From a virus: a stretch of DNA of 64,000 bases. Every line of letters begins with the position of its first letter. The first letter of the stretch is position 1. A program made the translations under genes and the position numbers. The notes beneath the pieces are model-generated. The model ran no database searches. It saw only the letters and a program-made list of their open reading frames with translations, and was not told where the DNA came from. Shown piece by piece: positions 33,235 to 40,642 of the stretch. The DNA lies in the IMG/VR virus record IMGVR_UViG_3300025122_006404, positions 23,672 through 87,671 of that record, one strand, 5' to 3'.

Positions 33235-33537
33235 ATGCCCAGGTATAAAGCAGGAGATATTGTACTTTATGAGACTTTTGCTGGAATCAATATTCATGCA
33301 AAAGTAATCAGAAAAACGAAAGATAACGAACCGGGTCATCCAGGATTTGATTTCAAGCTAACAGAGAGATCGGATGCAGAAATGCTCAAAAGAGCTAGTG
33401 TACCGGTTGATCTTGATAACTTTAAGGAAGAGATTAGTTTTGGGTACGACTGGAAAATAAAAAAAGTAATTGAGAGGGCTCCGAGAAAAAACTCTAAAGG
33501 AAAAAGGCGTAGAATAGTTAGGAATTCTAAAAAGTGA
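33235..33537 (+). CDS. GDLV-related protein with basic tail, 100 aa
   Basis: MPRYKAGDIVLYETFAGINIHAKVIRKT at the start, a long insert, then a basic tail (RAPRKNSKGKRRRIVRNSKK) that suggests nucleic-acid contact. Coupled to the next gene by a GTGA overlap. Confidence 0.6.
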   Translation: MPRYKAGDIVLYETFAGINIHAKVIRKTKDNEPGHPGFDFKLTERSDAEMLKRASVPVDLDNFKEEISFGYDWKIKKVIERAPRKNSKGKRRRIVRNSKK

Positions 33538-33731
33538 GAATTAGAATCGGAGATCTTGTAATCCATGTTAACGGAAGAATATGCTTGGTGATTGAGATAG
33601 ATGAATATAATAACAGCGCCAGCTTTTTATCTTCGGGCGGAGAGATTAGTGAAATATCTCTAGGCTTAGCAGAAGTATCTTTTAGAATCCTTGAGCCGAA
33701 ACCTTATGTTCCCATAGAGTGCTTCAATTAG
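33534..33731 (+). CDS. GDLV-family small protein, 65 aa
   Basis: GTG start within the previous gene's end. MRIRIGDLVIHVNGRICLVIEIDEYNNSASFLSSGG... five predicted strands. Followed by a gap with a TATAAT (33796-33801). Confidence 0.65.
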   Translation: MRIRIGDLVIHVNGRICLVIEIDEYNNSASFLSSGGEISEISLGLAEVSFRILEPKPYVPIECFN

Positions 33732-33819
33732 GGATGTTACCGGGATCTAGAAGAAGTTTTTTATTTTATATTGAATAAATTAGCCCTCTCATGCTTATAA
33801 TATATTAGGAGTTAATAAA

Positions 33820-34170
33820 ATGATTATTACGTTTATGCTAGCATCGCTTCTTGGATGCACTGCTCATGCTCATGTGTCGGGACCCCCGCCATCTGTTGCT
33901 ACCTCAACTGTTAGCGTGTCAAGCAGTTGGACATGGGTACCGGGTCACTGGACCTATTTGAAGGTCGGATCCCGATCTCATACTGTCTACCGTCAACACA
34001 AATGGATTTCAGGCTACTGGACTCACGCGCAGCGAGGAAAGTCTTATAGAACTCGAGATCAAGGCCCACCGCCACCGAGAGCCCATGCTGGAGCTCGATG
34101 GATCCCGGGACACTGGCAAGGCCACGGACATCACCGACGCTGGGTAGACGGTCGATGGGTCCGGCGCTAG
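33820..34170 (+). CDS. WxxGxW-repeat lipoprotein
   Basis: 116 aa. Lipobox LLGC (about C14). Repeats WVPGHW, WISGYW, WIPGHW and WVDGRW place it with the YXWGXW/WxxGxW-repeat surface proteins of proteobacteria. Very rich in His, Trp, Arg. Its DNA is more GC-rich than neighbours, suggesting capture from a host. Confidence 0.75.
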   Translation: MIITFMLASLLGCTAHAHVSGPPPSVATSTVSVSSSWTWVPGHWTYLKVGSRSHTVYRQHKWISGYWTHAQRGKSYRTRDQGPPPPRAHAGARWIPGHWQGHGHHRRWVDGRWVRR

Positions 34171-34221
34171 TATTCTTTAATATTTTCTAGGAAATTAGAG
34201 GAGAATCGCATAGATATCCTT

Positions 34222-34401
34222 GTGAAAAATAAGGACGACAAGTGCTATGTGGTGGACGAGAAGGAAAATATAATAAATGTTTTTTTCCAAAAAGAAGACT
34301 TAATCAATTATTTAGCTGAGATTAAGCTAGAATATTCGGAAAAATATAGAGCCTTTATTAGAATAGATCCTTCTGCCAAGCGGGAAAAAATATCTAAATA
34401 A
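34222..34401 (+). CDS. Small hypothetical protein, 59 aa
   Basis: Frame with GTG start at 34222; GAGGAG at 34199-34204 is farther upstream than ideal, so an unusual ATA start (34213) cannot be excluded. VKNKDDKCYVVDEKENIINVFFQKEDLINYLAEI reads as a real protein. Fills an otherwise empty 280-nt stretch and is followed by a terminator. Confidence 0.5.
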   Translation: MKNKDDKCYVVDEKENIINVFFQKEDLINYLAEIKLEYSEKYRAFIRIDPSAKREKISK

Positions 34402-34443
34402 AAAATATACAGTCACATTTTTTAATTTAGGATAACTAACTTC

Positions 34444-34471
34444 AGGGAGATGCTTGTCATCTCTCTTTTTT
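34444..34471 (+). terminator. Rho-independent terminator
   Basis: Hairpin with GGAGATG/CATCTCT arms around loop CTTGT, then a T run (34466-34471). Confidence 0.75.
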
Positions 34472-34485
34472 ACTTTGGAGAATAT

Positions 34486-34704
34486 ATGAAAAATATCGGA
34501 ATATCAGTATTGCTACTCATTGGAATTATTGATAGCGTTGAAGAAGATTTTGCAGTAACAGAGATAACCATGAGCGGTGAAGAAATTTTAACAGTTGAAC
34601 TACCTCTTATCTTTTTTCCGTGTGAGATAAAAGAGGGAGACCTGTTTCATTTCGAATACTCAGACGGTGTATCTGAGATAAGGTGCGGTGAACCTGACGC
34701 TTAG
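34486..34704 (+). CDS. Small exported-type protein, 72 aa
   Basis: Start at ATG 34486 with TTGGAG ahead; the upstream in-frame ATG (34450) lies inside the terminator. N-terminus KNIGISVLLLIGIIDS is a short hydrophobic segment; the rest is acidic with beta pattern (ILTVELPLIFFPCEIKEGDLFHFEYSDG), vaguely like DUF3006. Followed by a second terminator. Confidence 0.6.
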   Translation: MKNIGISVLLLIGIIDSVEEDFAVTEITMSGEEILTVELPLIFFPCEIKEGDLFHFEYSDGVSEIRCGEPDA

Positions 34705-34743
34705 GCTGATCTGAATCACTAAATCATAAGAGTTAACTTAACT

Positions 34744-34771
34744 GAGACACACTCTGGTGTCTCTATTTTTT
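34744..34771 (+). terminator. Rho-independent terminator
   Basis: Seven-bp stem GAGACAC/GTGTCTC, loop ACTCTG, then TATTTTTT. Confidence 0.8.
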
Positions 34772-34788
34772 ACATAAGGAGAAGAAAA

Positions 34789-34878
34789 ATGATGAGTATA
34801 ATGGGAGCATCTATGTTTGCCTCACTCTGGCTTTTAGCTGGAGGCGCAATGATCGTCGTCACTCTACACGATGAATAG
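34789..34878 (+). CDS. Membrane mini-protein, 29 aa
   Basis: ATG with AAGGAG well spaced (34777-34782), located between a terminator and a promoter. Almost entirely one membrane span (ASMFASLWLLAGGAMIVVTL). The isolated, well-equipped start argues it is real. Confidence 0.55.
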   Translation: MMSIMGASMFASLWLLAGGAMIVVTLHDE

Positions 34879-34889
34879 ATAATAAACGA

Positions 34890-34917
34890 TGTAGATAACA
34901 AGCCTGTGTGGTATAAT
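34890..34917 (+). promoter_or_regulatory. Promoter TGTAGA-N16-TATAAT (copy 8)
   Basis: TGTAGA 34890-34895, TATAAT 34912-34917 with TGG before it. Heads the first GDLV gene array. Confidence 0.75.
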
Positions 34918-34952
34918 GATAGAGTTCCACACGCTACAAGGAAATCATCATA

Positions 34953-35249
34953 GTGAAAGTCGGAGATCTGGTGTGGTATAATGTAGGAGGATCACAAGAA
35001 ATGGGAATAATCCTACAGAGAAAAATGATGAAACTAGACGAATCTTTCGGGCTTCAGGATATGGTCCTTATTCTATGGAGCAAAGCTGGGAAAAAAGAGA
35101 GTCTAGATCCTCGGGGTCTTAGGCCGCGGACCTACGATGAGAATGGTCGACGATGGTCTCACTACTCTAAAGATAGGTCGATCTCCTGGGTGCGAGCCAA
35201 AACTTCAAGCGGATCTAGCATGTTTAAGGTGATCAGTGAAAGTCGGTGA
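34953..35249 (+). CDS. GDLV-family protein, first of array A
   Basis: 98 aa, GTG start. MKVGDLVWYNVGGSQEMGIILQRK, MVLILWSKAGKKESLDPRGL; ends MFKVISESR. The longest member, with an extra 30-residue loop before the last strand. The junction GGTGATCAGTGAAAGTC couples it to the next gene with 14 nt overlap. Confidence 0.75.
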   Translation: MKVGDLVWYNVGGSQEMGIILQRKMMKLDESFGLQDMVLILWSKAGKKESLDPRGLRPRTYDENGRRWSHYSKDRSISWVRAKTSSGSSMFKVISESR

Positions 35250-35436
35250 CCTGGTTTATATTTGTCCCGGTGATTCCACCATCGGAGTGTTTCTAGGCCC
35301 AGATGAAGATTATTTCTCGTATGAGCCCGAATCGAACGGGACGGTGCATCCTCTTAACCGATCTGAGGTATTTTTCGATAAAATCATTTGTTCTGTCCCA
35401 ACGTTTCAACTTGAAGCAATCAATGAAAATAGGTGA
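35236..35436 (+). CDS. GDLV-family protein
   Basis: 66 aa. MKVGDLVYICPGDSTIGVFLG..., ends FQLEAINENR. Overlaps neighbours by 14 nt at both ends. The C-terminal NENR replaces SESR because the next gene starts with ATG (CAATGAAAAT). Confidence 0.75.
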   Translation: MKVGDLVYICPGDSTIGVFLGPDEDYFSYEPESNGTVHPLNRSEVFFDKIICSVPTFQLEAINENR

Positions 35437-35620
35437 TTTAGTCACAGTTAAAGATAAAGATAGCCACGGAATAATTGTCGGAAGATTTCAAGCTTCACCT
35501 GGCCTATCACGTGGGTATCTAGTGCTTATTGAAGAAGAGATTGAGGAACGTTATAAATATGAGCTCTCAGTGAGGAAAGACTATGCAACCCGGAGACCTA
35601 GTAAGGTTTATGAAAAGTAA
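35423..35620 (+). CDS. GDLV-family protein
   Basis: 65 aa from the ATG at 35423 (the frame opens earlier but the family motif starts here). MKIGDLVTVKDKDSHGIIVGRF, GYLVLIEEEIEERYKYEL; tail lacks the SESR ending and runs 38 nt into the next gene. Confidence 0.7.
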   Translation: MKIGDLVTVKDKDSHGIIVGRFQASPGLSRGYLVLIEEEIEERYKYELSVRKDYATRRPSKVYEK

Positions 35621-35765
35621 TATGAAGGACCCAGAGTGGAGAATTGGAATACTTATTGAATACCAGAAGTGGGAAAAAATTGCTAGAATTTTATACGAGG
35701 GAAAAGTAATATCAATGAGGCCAGACCTTGTACAAGTTTATAAAAGAGGTAATAATTTAAAATGA
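35583..35765 (+). CDS. GDLV-family protein
   Basis: 60 aa. MQPGDLVRFMKSNMKDPEWRIGILIEYQKWEKIARILYEGKVISMRPDLVQVY. Very close to the 37637 protein (IGILIEYQKWEKIARILYEGK against MGLLIEYHNWEKIAMILYRGK), a recent duplication. Confidence 0.75.
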   Translation: MQPGDLVRFMKSNMKDPEWRIGILIEYQKWEKIARILYEGKVISMRPDLVQVYKRGNNLK

Positions 35766-35992
35766 ATCAAATTATGGATTGGAATGGTCGCTGTCACAGG
35801 TGCGGAGCTGAAACAGTTTTTCACACGATGTCTATATTTGACTGTGCACTTGTTTGCAAGAAGTGTTTTGACAGTGAAAGTAAGCATCCCAAGTATCTGC
35901 CAACTTCAACAAAAAAGCCTTCATCTACTTCGAGAGAAACCCCAGAGGTTTCTGGATCACTAGAGGAGTCAGCGGATGAAGTGGGAAGTTAA
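35762..35992 (+). CDS. Zinc-ribbon small protein, guest in array A
   Basis: 76 aa, ATGA overlap. CHRCGAET near 11 and CKKC near 37 form a four-cysteine zinc ribbon; the C-terminal half is Ser/Thr/Pro-rich and disordered. Probably a nucleic-acid or protein adaptor; no family recognised. Confidence 0.65.
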   Translation: MNQIMDWNGRCHRCGAETVFHTMSIFDCALVCKKCFDSESKHPKYLPTSTKKPSSTSRETPEVSGSLEESADEVGS

Positions 35993-36143
35993 AAAATTTA
36001 AAAACGGATGGGGAATCTTTCTAATGAAAGAGTTCTGTAAGACCGACGAACCAGTATGTTATGGGCTTAGCCTAAACAAGAAATCAGCTAAGAAAGCTGT
36101 TGAAAGATTAAACAATCCAATGTACGTTGAAGATCTATCATGA
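35976..36143 (+). CDS. Small hypothetical protein, 55 aa
   Basis: ATG at 35976 with GAGGAG ahead, overlapping the zinc-ribbon gene by 17 nt. KWEVKKFKNGWGIFLMKEFCKTDE... KSAKKAVERLNNPMYV. Coupled by ATGA to the next mini-gene. No family recognised. Confidence 0.6.
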   Translation: MKWEVKKFKNGWGIFLMKEFCKTDEPVCYGLSLNKKSAKKAVERLNNPMYVEDLS

Positions 36144-36226
36144 AAAAGAGAATAATTGAAGCAGGACTTTTTATGACTTTGATGATTTTGTGTACAGCCC
36201 TGGTATTTGTTCTAGCTGGAATGTAA
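36140..36226 (+). CDS. Membrane mini-protein, 28 aa
   Basis: KKRIIE then one hydrophobic span (AGLFMTLMILCTALVFVLAGM). Starts within the previous stop (ATGA) and abuts the next GTG, so it is translated in line. Confidence 0.55.
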   Translation: MKKRIIEAGLFMTLMILCTALVFVLAGM

Positions 36227-36421
36227 GTGAAAGTTGGAGACTTGGTACACTGGCTTGATTCTGTTGAGCTAGAAAAGGGATTAGGGATGGTGATAAAAAT
36301 TGTGAGGAAACCCAAGATCACAGACTGCGGATTCTATAGCGAATATCATATTCTTTCTGATGAGCCCGATATAAGGGCGTTTTTAGATTATGAATTAAAG
36401 GCACTAAGTGAAGCTAGTTAG
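36227..36421 (+). CDS. GDLV-family protein
   Basis: 64 aa. MKVGDLVHWLDSVELEKGLGMVIKIVRKPK..., ends ELKALSEAS. The 14-nt overlap with the MazG-like gene shows the junction also precedes non-family genes. Confidence 0.7.
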   Translation: MKVGDLVHWLDSVELEKGLGMVIKIVRKPKITDCGFYSEYHILSDEPDIRAFLDYELKALSEAS

Positions 36422-36713
36422 AGACCGAATTCCTCAAATAATTGAAGAAGGAGGAGGGTCGTGTGAATATCACGTTGCTGATTCTGATGAGTTTAAACAA
36501 AGACTATCTGACAAGATGAGGGAAGAGCTTAATGAGTTTATCGTTGATCCTTGTGTGGAAGAGGCAGCCGACATGCTTGAAGTCTTATTTGCGTTAACAG
36601 AGACTATCGACGTGGACTTCGAAGATGTTTTAGAAGTTGCACATAATAAGTTTGAAAAGCGAGGAGGCTTTAAAAACAGGATAGTCTTGGAGAAAGTAAA
36701 TGAGATTGAGTAA
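36408..36713 (+). CDS. MazG/PRA-PH-like nucleotide pyrophosphohydrolase
   Basis: 101 aa. MKLVRDRIPQIIEEGG at the start, then REELNEF and EEAADMLEVLFAL, the acidic helices that bind magnesium in all-alpha NTP pyrophosphatases. Probably hydrolyses (d)NTPs or an alarmone-like nucleotide. GTG start and 14-nt overlaps with both neighbours. Confidence 0.8.
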   Translation: MKLVRDRIPQIIEEGGGSCEYHVADSDEFKQRLSDKMREELNEFIVDPCVEEAADMLEVLFALTETIDVDFEDVLEVAHNKFEKRGGFKNRIVLEKVNEIE

Positions 36714-36876
36714 TCTAATCTTAGGATTATTTTTTGGATGTAATTCTGGGCTTTACCCATTAAACAATAGCTGTCCAGGCGGAAATGATTGTTGGTGTGA
36801 ATGGGATACAGGGCATCAATATTATCCACTGTTAGATGAATTTGGTAATATTATGTGTGACACGGGGGAAGAATGA
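36700..36876 (+). CDS. Small lipoprotein, 58 aa, guest in array A
   Basis: ATG 14 nt before the MazG-like stop. LILGLFFGC is a minimal signal with lipobox (C14). Mature part has four further cysteines (CPGGNDCWCEW). No family recognised. Confidence 0.6.
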   Translation: MRLSNLILGLFFGCNSGLYPLNNSCPGGNDCWCEWDTGHQYYPLLDEFGNIMCDTGEE

Positions 36877-37043
36877 AAGTTGGTGATTTGGTACAGAACG
36901 AGGAATTCGTCGGAATAGTCTTAAAGGCTGGAATAAACATGTGGGGTGAAGAGGTGATTCCGTCTGGCGTGCAAGTTTTGTGGAACGACGGCGAGATAGA
37001 AGTTGATTGGGAAGATGAGCTGGAGGTAATTGGTGAAATCTAA
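36873..37043 (+). CDS. GDLV-family protein, 56 aa
   Basis: MKVGDLVQNEEFVGIVLKAG..., GVQVLWNDGEIEVDWEDELEVIGEI: a minimal and very typical member (W-x-D-G before the last strand). Coupled by ATGA to the lipoprotein and overlapping the GIY-YIG gene by 11 nt. Confidence 0.7.
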   Translation: MKVGDLVQNEEFVGIVLKAGINMWGEEVIPSGVQVLWNDGEIEVDWEDELEVIGEI

Positions 37044-37317
37044 GGAGTGGTATCTTTATGTTGTTGAGTGCAGCGATGGAACATTCTACACCGGAGTGAC
37101 TACTGATATTCCTCGCAGGGTAAATGAGCATAACACAAGCGCAAGAGGAGCAAAGTACACTCGCAGTCGTCGACCGGTGAGAACGGTGTACTGGCGTAAG
37201 ATGGAAGATAAGTCCTCAGCACAGACGGAAGAGTCCAAGTTTAAAAGACTAAGTCGAAAACAAAAGCAGGAAATAATTTCAAGTCACCTTTTGGAGAAGA
37301 TAGGTGAACATAGGTGA
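37033..37317 (+). CDS. GIY-YIG nuclease, YhbQ/UvrC-like
   Basis: 94 aa from the GTG at 37033. WYLYVVECSDGTFYTGVTTDIPRRVNEHN shows the Y-L-Y...Y-T-G core, catalytic Arg, and the family's K-Y-T-R-S-R-R-P-V. E in TEESKFKRL is the expected metal ligand. Single-domain form like YhbQ; probably a structure-specific or homing-type endonuclease. Confidence 0.85.
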   Translation: MKSKEWYLYVVECSDGTFYTGVTTDIPRRVNEHNTSARGAKYTRSRRPVRTVYWRKMEDKSSAQTEESKFKRLSRKQKQEIISSHLLEKIGEHR

Positions 37318-37510
37318 TCTGGTGAAAATTGTTCCAAATAAGCCTCGGCATTATTACTCAAGCCAACATCAGGCTGGTTCAGAATTAGAAATTGTCGGAA
37401 TTCTAGTGAGCTTTGAGAAAAAGGAAAAAGATGGCGGTTGGGTAATTATGACCGGTAGCAGCTTAGAGACATACATTTCTACTTGGTGGAGCTGCGAGGT
37501 TATATCATGA
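37304..37510 (+). CDS. GDLV-family protein
   Basis: 68 aa. MNIGDLVKIVPNKPRHYY..., LEIVGILVSFEKKEKDGGWVIMTG. The start lies 14 nt before the GIY-YIG stop. Ends CEVIS at an ATGA overlap. Confidence 0.7.
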   Translation: MNIGDLVKIVPNKPRHYYSSQHQAGSELEIVGILVSFEKKEKDGGWVIMTGSSLETYISTWWSCEVIS

Positions 37511-37650
37511 ATTACATAGTGAATTACGCTGTTGGTAGCATGTTATGTGCATATATTTTTGGATTTATAACAGGCTGCTTAGTAGAAACTTATTATAGAG
37601 ACTCAATGAATTTACAGAAAAAAGCTAACAAAAACAATGAAAGCCGGTGA
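37507..37650 (+). CDS. Membrane mini-protein ending in the junction peptide, 47 aa
   Basis: One membrane span (AVGSMLCAYIFGFITGCLVE) then a basic tail ending N-N-E-S-R. It is unrelated to the GDLV family yet carries the family's C-terminal NESR, because those bases also encode the next start (AATGAAAGCCGGTGA). Confidence 0.6.
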   Translation: MNYIVNYAVGSMLCAYIFGFITGCLVETYYRDSMNLQKKANKNNESR

Positions 37651-37819
37651 GATGGTGAGATTCCGCACTAAGTCAAAATCATTTTTTTCTAGATATGAGA
37701 CCTGGGAAATGGGGTTGCTAATTGAATATCACAATTGGGAAAAGATCGCTATGATACTCTACAGGGGAAAAATATTTAGAGTTAGAGAATCAGATACCCA
37801 GAGATTAGAGGAAAAGTAA
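37637..37819 (+). CDS. GDLV-family protein, last of array A
   Basis: 60 aa. MKAGEMVRFRTKSKSF..., MGLLIEYHNWEKIAMILYRGKIFRVRESDTQRLEEK. Near-duplicate of the 35583 protein. 14-nt overlap upstream. Confidence 0.7.
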   Translation: MKAGEMVRFRTKSKSFFSRYETWEMGLLIEYHNWEKIAMILYRGKIFRVRESDTQRLEEK

Positions 37820-37822
37820 AAG

Positions 37823-38668
37823 ATGATATCTTGGGAAAAAAAATTTCTTTTTATCCACCCCCAAAAAACAGGTGGAACTTCTATTAAAGATATATTAAAA
37901 AAATATGAAGAGAGAGGGATGTTTGATACCTATGCGAGTGAATATTTTGATGGCTTAGAAGAAAATAATTGGAGAACTCATGAGGAATTTATTAAAAATT
38001 TTAGACAGACATTGCATCCTGGATTTCAAGAACATCTAGGCAACACGCGCCGCCCAAAATTTAAAACTAATAATTTTTATCACCTTAGTTATGAACAGTA
38101 TAAGTCTCTGATCCCCTTGGAACTTTTAAACGGGTTATGTAAATTTGCCACTATTAGAAATCCATTTGATAGAATGATTTCTTTATACTTGTTCGACAAT
38201 AACAACGAGTTCAATAGAGATGATTTTGTTAATAATATAAAGGAAAAACAGCATCAGCTGTTCAACGCCTGGAATCCCCAAGTCTATCATATACAGAATA
38301 TAGTTCTTTCCCCCGCCGCAGACCCTCTTCCACCGGAAGAGATTCCTGGCTGGTATAGCAAGGCATCCAATGTCAAAAGAATATCTGTGGGAGGTGGTGT
38401 TGATTTTTGTTTAAAATTTGAAAGGGAGCTCCGGGATCCCATTATAATAAACAACTTATGTAACTTCTTAGGGGTTGAGTCTAAGACTCTCCGTCATTTA
38501 AATAAAAATACAGGTACCCATCGAAAACACTATTCACATTACTATGATTCGGAATTAAGGACTCTTGTGGAGGATGCTTACTGCCTCGATCTTGAAATAC
38601 TCAATTATGATTTTGAAGAAGATAGAAAATATTTTTCACTTTCATCTCCCACGAGCTCTGAAGAGTAA
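37823..38668 (+). CDS. Sulfotransferase-family protein
   Basis: 281 aa. The PAPS 5'-phosphosulfate loop is seen as FIHPQKTGGTSI (about 10-21) and the 3'-phosphate site as FATIRNPFDRMISLYLF (about 111-127). Matches the Sulfotransfer_2 group, which sulfates carbohydrates. Might decorate phage or host surface glycans. Three nt after array A. Confidence 0.8.
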   Translation: MISWEKKFLFIHPQKTGGTSIKDILKKYEERGMFDTYASEYFDGLEENNWRTHEEFIKNFRQTLHPGFQEHLGNTRRPKFKTNNFYHLSYEQYKSLIPLELLNGLCKFATIRNPFDRMISLYLFDNNNEFNRDDFVNNIKEKQHQLFNAWNPQVYHIQNIVLSPAADPLPPEEIPGWYSKASNVKRISVGGGVDFCLKFERELRDPIIINNLCNFLGVESKTLRHLNKNTGTHRKHYSHYYDSELRTLVEDAYCLDLEILNYDFEEDRKYFSLSSPTSSEE

Positions 38669-38733
38669 GGAATAATTAGCTGTGCGCATTATTCAGCCTG
38701 GATCATTTTTGGTATAATGGTAGAGGCTATAAA

Positions 38734-38952
38734 GTGAATAAGAAAGAAGCAGTAAATCATCCTGAGCACTATAATCAGGGGAAGATTGAGATAATTGATG
38801 CCATCGAGGATTGGGATCTTAATTTCTGTGAGGGAAATGTAATTAAATACGTGGCTCGACATCGTCATAAGGGAGTTCCCCTTGAAGATCTTAAAAAGGC
38901 AAGATGGTATCTTGATCGATTGATTTCGAGCTGGGAAAAAATAAAGGAATAA
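38734..38952 (+). CDS. DUF3310 phage protein
   Basis: 72 aa, GTG start; TATAAT with TGG at 38713-38718. NHPEHYNQGKIEIIDAIEDW...GNVIKYVARHRHKGVPLEDLKKARWYLDRLI is the standard DUF3310 sequence, found almost only in phages. Function not established; it is one of the better pointers to a viral genome. Confidence 0.9.
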   Translation: MNKKEAVNHPEHYNQGKIEIIDAIEDWDLNFCEGNVIKYVARHRHKGVPLEDLKKARWYLDRLISSWEKIKE

Positions 38953-38958
38953 AGAAAA

Positions 38959-40014
38959 ATGGGTGGATCTGACTCGATAGTCTTTAATCAGCAAAAATCA
39001 TTAATTGATATTTTTTTGGAACACGATATTTTTCGTGTAGAAAATATTAAAAAAATTGCATGGCTCGGCCTTTCAGATTTTAATAATGAGACTCTGCAAC
39101 ATTACAGTAAACTATTTCCTGAGGCAGAAATGAATCTCTTCGATATAGATTTAGGCAACTGGGATATTAACAAGTCATGGGATAATATTAGATCCTTTGA
39201 CCTGGTGGTGTGTCATAGAGTAACTCCCTATGTAGATGACATGGATAACTTTGTAGAGGAATTAAAAAAGTGTATTCAGTATAATAAAAATGTTATTTGT
39301 GATTTCACCTTGTATGCAAAATATTTGGGTGACTTTAAAGACGTTCACCCCCATTGGGAGAAAGGCTCGGGTCGGGCTGCCCCAGGACTAGAGGGAAATA
39401 AATTTGATTTTAGAAATATTTTTAATTTTAGATTATTTCACAATGTCGAGAGTTCAAATCCGCACAATATTCATGTTATTCCGCTTAAAGAGGGAGAGTA
39501 CCTAAGCTTCCCATATCCCTCTGTACCCGATGCATTTACAGAAAAAAACCTGATCGAAGAAGGTATTATTCCCGATTTTCATGTTTCTCTCCTCAATTTA
39601 ATAAAAGCGGATGTTTTGACATATGCTCTGTGGGCTTCAACCAAAACAAAGATATCTCAGAAGAACATTTTTAGGAAGATGATTTCGGCTTCCTATGGAT
39701 ATGACCTGTCTGTTCGAGAAATTCCCCGCGATTCTCATTTTTTCGAAAATCCCAAAAGTGAGAATGAAGATGAAAACAAGATGAAAACCAATAAAGAAAA
39801 ATATGATGATCTTATGCTTCGATTTGCGAAAGAGATGCATGAGGTTGGAGTTACAGAGGGGATGAAGAAGATTGTAGAGGCCCAACTTAATAGAATGCCC
39901 AATTCTGTTCAGAGCAGCGCAGACGAGACGACTCGCAAATTCACCTATATTCATGACGGTTACATGATTCAAGCCGAGCAAAAAGTTACTTTGACGGTAA
40001 AGAAGTGCAAGTAG
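38959..40014 (+). CDS. Hypothetical protein, degenerate Rossmann-like
   Basis: 351 aa. IKKIAWLGLSDFNNETLQHYSKLFPEAEMNLFDID... FDLVVCHRVTPYVDDMDNFVEELKKCIQYNKNVICDF has the strand-helix rhythm of a SAM methyltransferase but no clean motif I. The last 70 residues are charged and helical. Function unknown. Its end overlaps a GDLV gene by 10 nt. Confidence 0.6.
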   Translation: MGGSDSIVFNQQKSLIDIFLEHDIFRVENIKKIAWLGLSDFNNETLQHYSKLFPEAEMNLFDIDLGNWDINKSWDNIRSFDLVVCHRVTPYVDDMDNFVEELKKCIQYNKNVICDFTLYAKYLGDFKDVHPHWEKGSGRAAPGLEGNKFDFRNIFNFRLFHNVESSNPHNIHVIPLKEGEYLSFPYPSVPDAFTEKNLIEEGIIPDFHVSLLNLIKADVLTYALWASTKTKISQKNIFRKMISASYGYDLSVREIPRDSHFFENPKSENEDENKMKTNKEKYDDLMLRFAKEMHEVGVTEGMKKIVEAQLNRMPNSVQSSADETTRKFTYIHDGYMIQAEQKVTLTVKKCK

Positions 40015-40232
40015 GTGATTTGGTTATTCCGTGGGCAAGTTATCCACCAGCCTTCCCGTCTTTTTCAGATATCACAAGAAGTGATATCGGTATAGTAACC
40101 CAGCTGACAAGGATCGACGGCGATGCCATCGCCTGGGTTTTCTGGAATGACGGAAAGCATGAGTGGTCACCCAGAAAAGATATTGCAGTAATAAGCGATA
40201 GAGAAGAAGATTGGTTCAAACGAAAGCCATAA
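40005..40232 (+). CDS. GDLV-family protein
   Basis: 75 aa, GTG start. MQVGDLVIPWASYPPAFPSFSDITRSDIGIVTQL, AIAWVFWNDGKHEWSPRKDIAVIS. Very typical W-N-D-G strand pair. Tail EEDWFKRKP. Confidence 0.7.
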   Translation: MQVGDLVIPWASYPPAFPSFSDITRSDIGIVTQLTRIDGDAIAWVFWNDGKHEWSPRKDIAVISDREEDWFKRKP

Positions 40233-40253
40233 TTATAATACGGAGACGTTAAC

Positions 40254-40460
40254 ATGAAAAAGGGAGACAGGGTGAAGATAAGAACATGTATGTCTAATTC
40301 TGGTGATTTTTCGATGTCTGGAAATGTGATGGAGGTTCATTGGATAGGTACAGCTGGATCGTGTTGTTGTTATCCAGCATCTGTATCTGTTTTACATGAT
40401 GACGGCGAGGAAAGAGACTGGAGATATGACCAATTGATTCATGGCGGGAGAGAAAAATGA
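40254..40460 (+). CDS. GDLV-related protein with Cys cluster
   Basis: 68 aa. MKKGDRVKIRTCMSNS..., then a GSCCCYP cysteine cluster, SVSVLHDDGEERDWRYDQLI. The cysteines are unusual for the family and might bind metal. CGGAGACG ahead of the ATG. Confidence 0.6.
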   Translation: MKKGDRVKIRTCMSNSGDFSMSGNVMEVHWIGTAGSCCCYPASVSVLHDDGEERDWRYDQLIHGGREK

Positions 40461-40606
40461 GTATTTTAATTTCATATTTAGTTGGATTTGTTTTAACCTA
40501 TGCGTTTTTGTGTTATTCAGATCACCATAAAAAACAACGTGTACTCATTAAAGTAAATTCTAGAGATAAGAATTCTATTAAAAGAAGACTAGATACATGG
40601 GCATAG
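40457..40606 (+). CDS. Membrane mini-protein, 49 aa
   Basis: ATGA-coupled. ILISYLVGFVLTYAFLCY spans the membrane; basic tail (HHKKQRVLIKVNSRDKNSIKRRLD). Same plan as the other single-span mini-proteins. Confidence 0.55.
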   Translation: MSILISYLVGFVLTYAFLCYSDHHKKQRVLIKVNSRDKNSIKRRLDTWA

Positions 40607-40642
40607 AAATAATTTAATTATTTTTGCTCATTGGGAGAGGTA

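Larger units (their letters stand above)
34953..37819 (+). repeat. Tandem array A of GDLV small genes with guest genes
   Basis: Fifteen genes with no gaps. Eight are GDLV-family; the others are guests (zinc ribbon, two membrane mini-proteins, MazG-like, lipoprotein, GIY-YIG, unknown). Many junctions have a 14-nt overlap in which the upstream last residues (S/N)-E-(S/N/A)-(R/S) and the downstream start (M/V)-K are read from the same bases. Confidence 0.75.
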
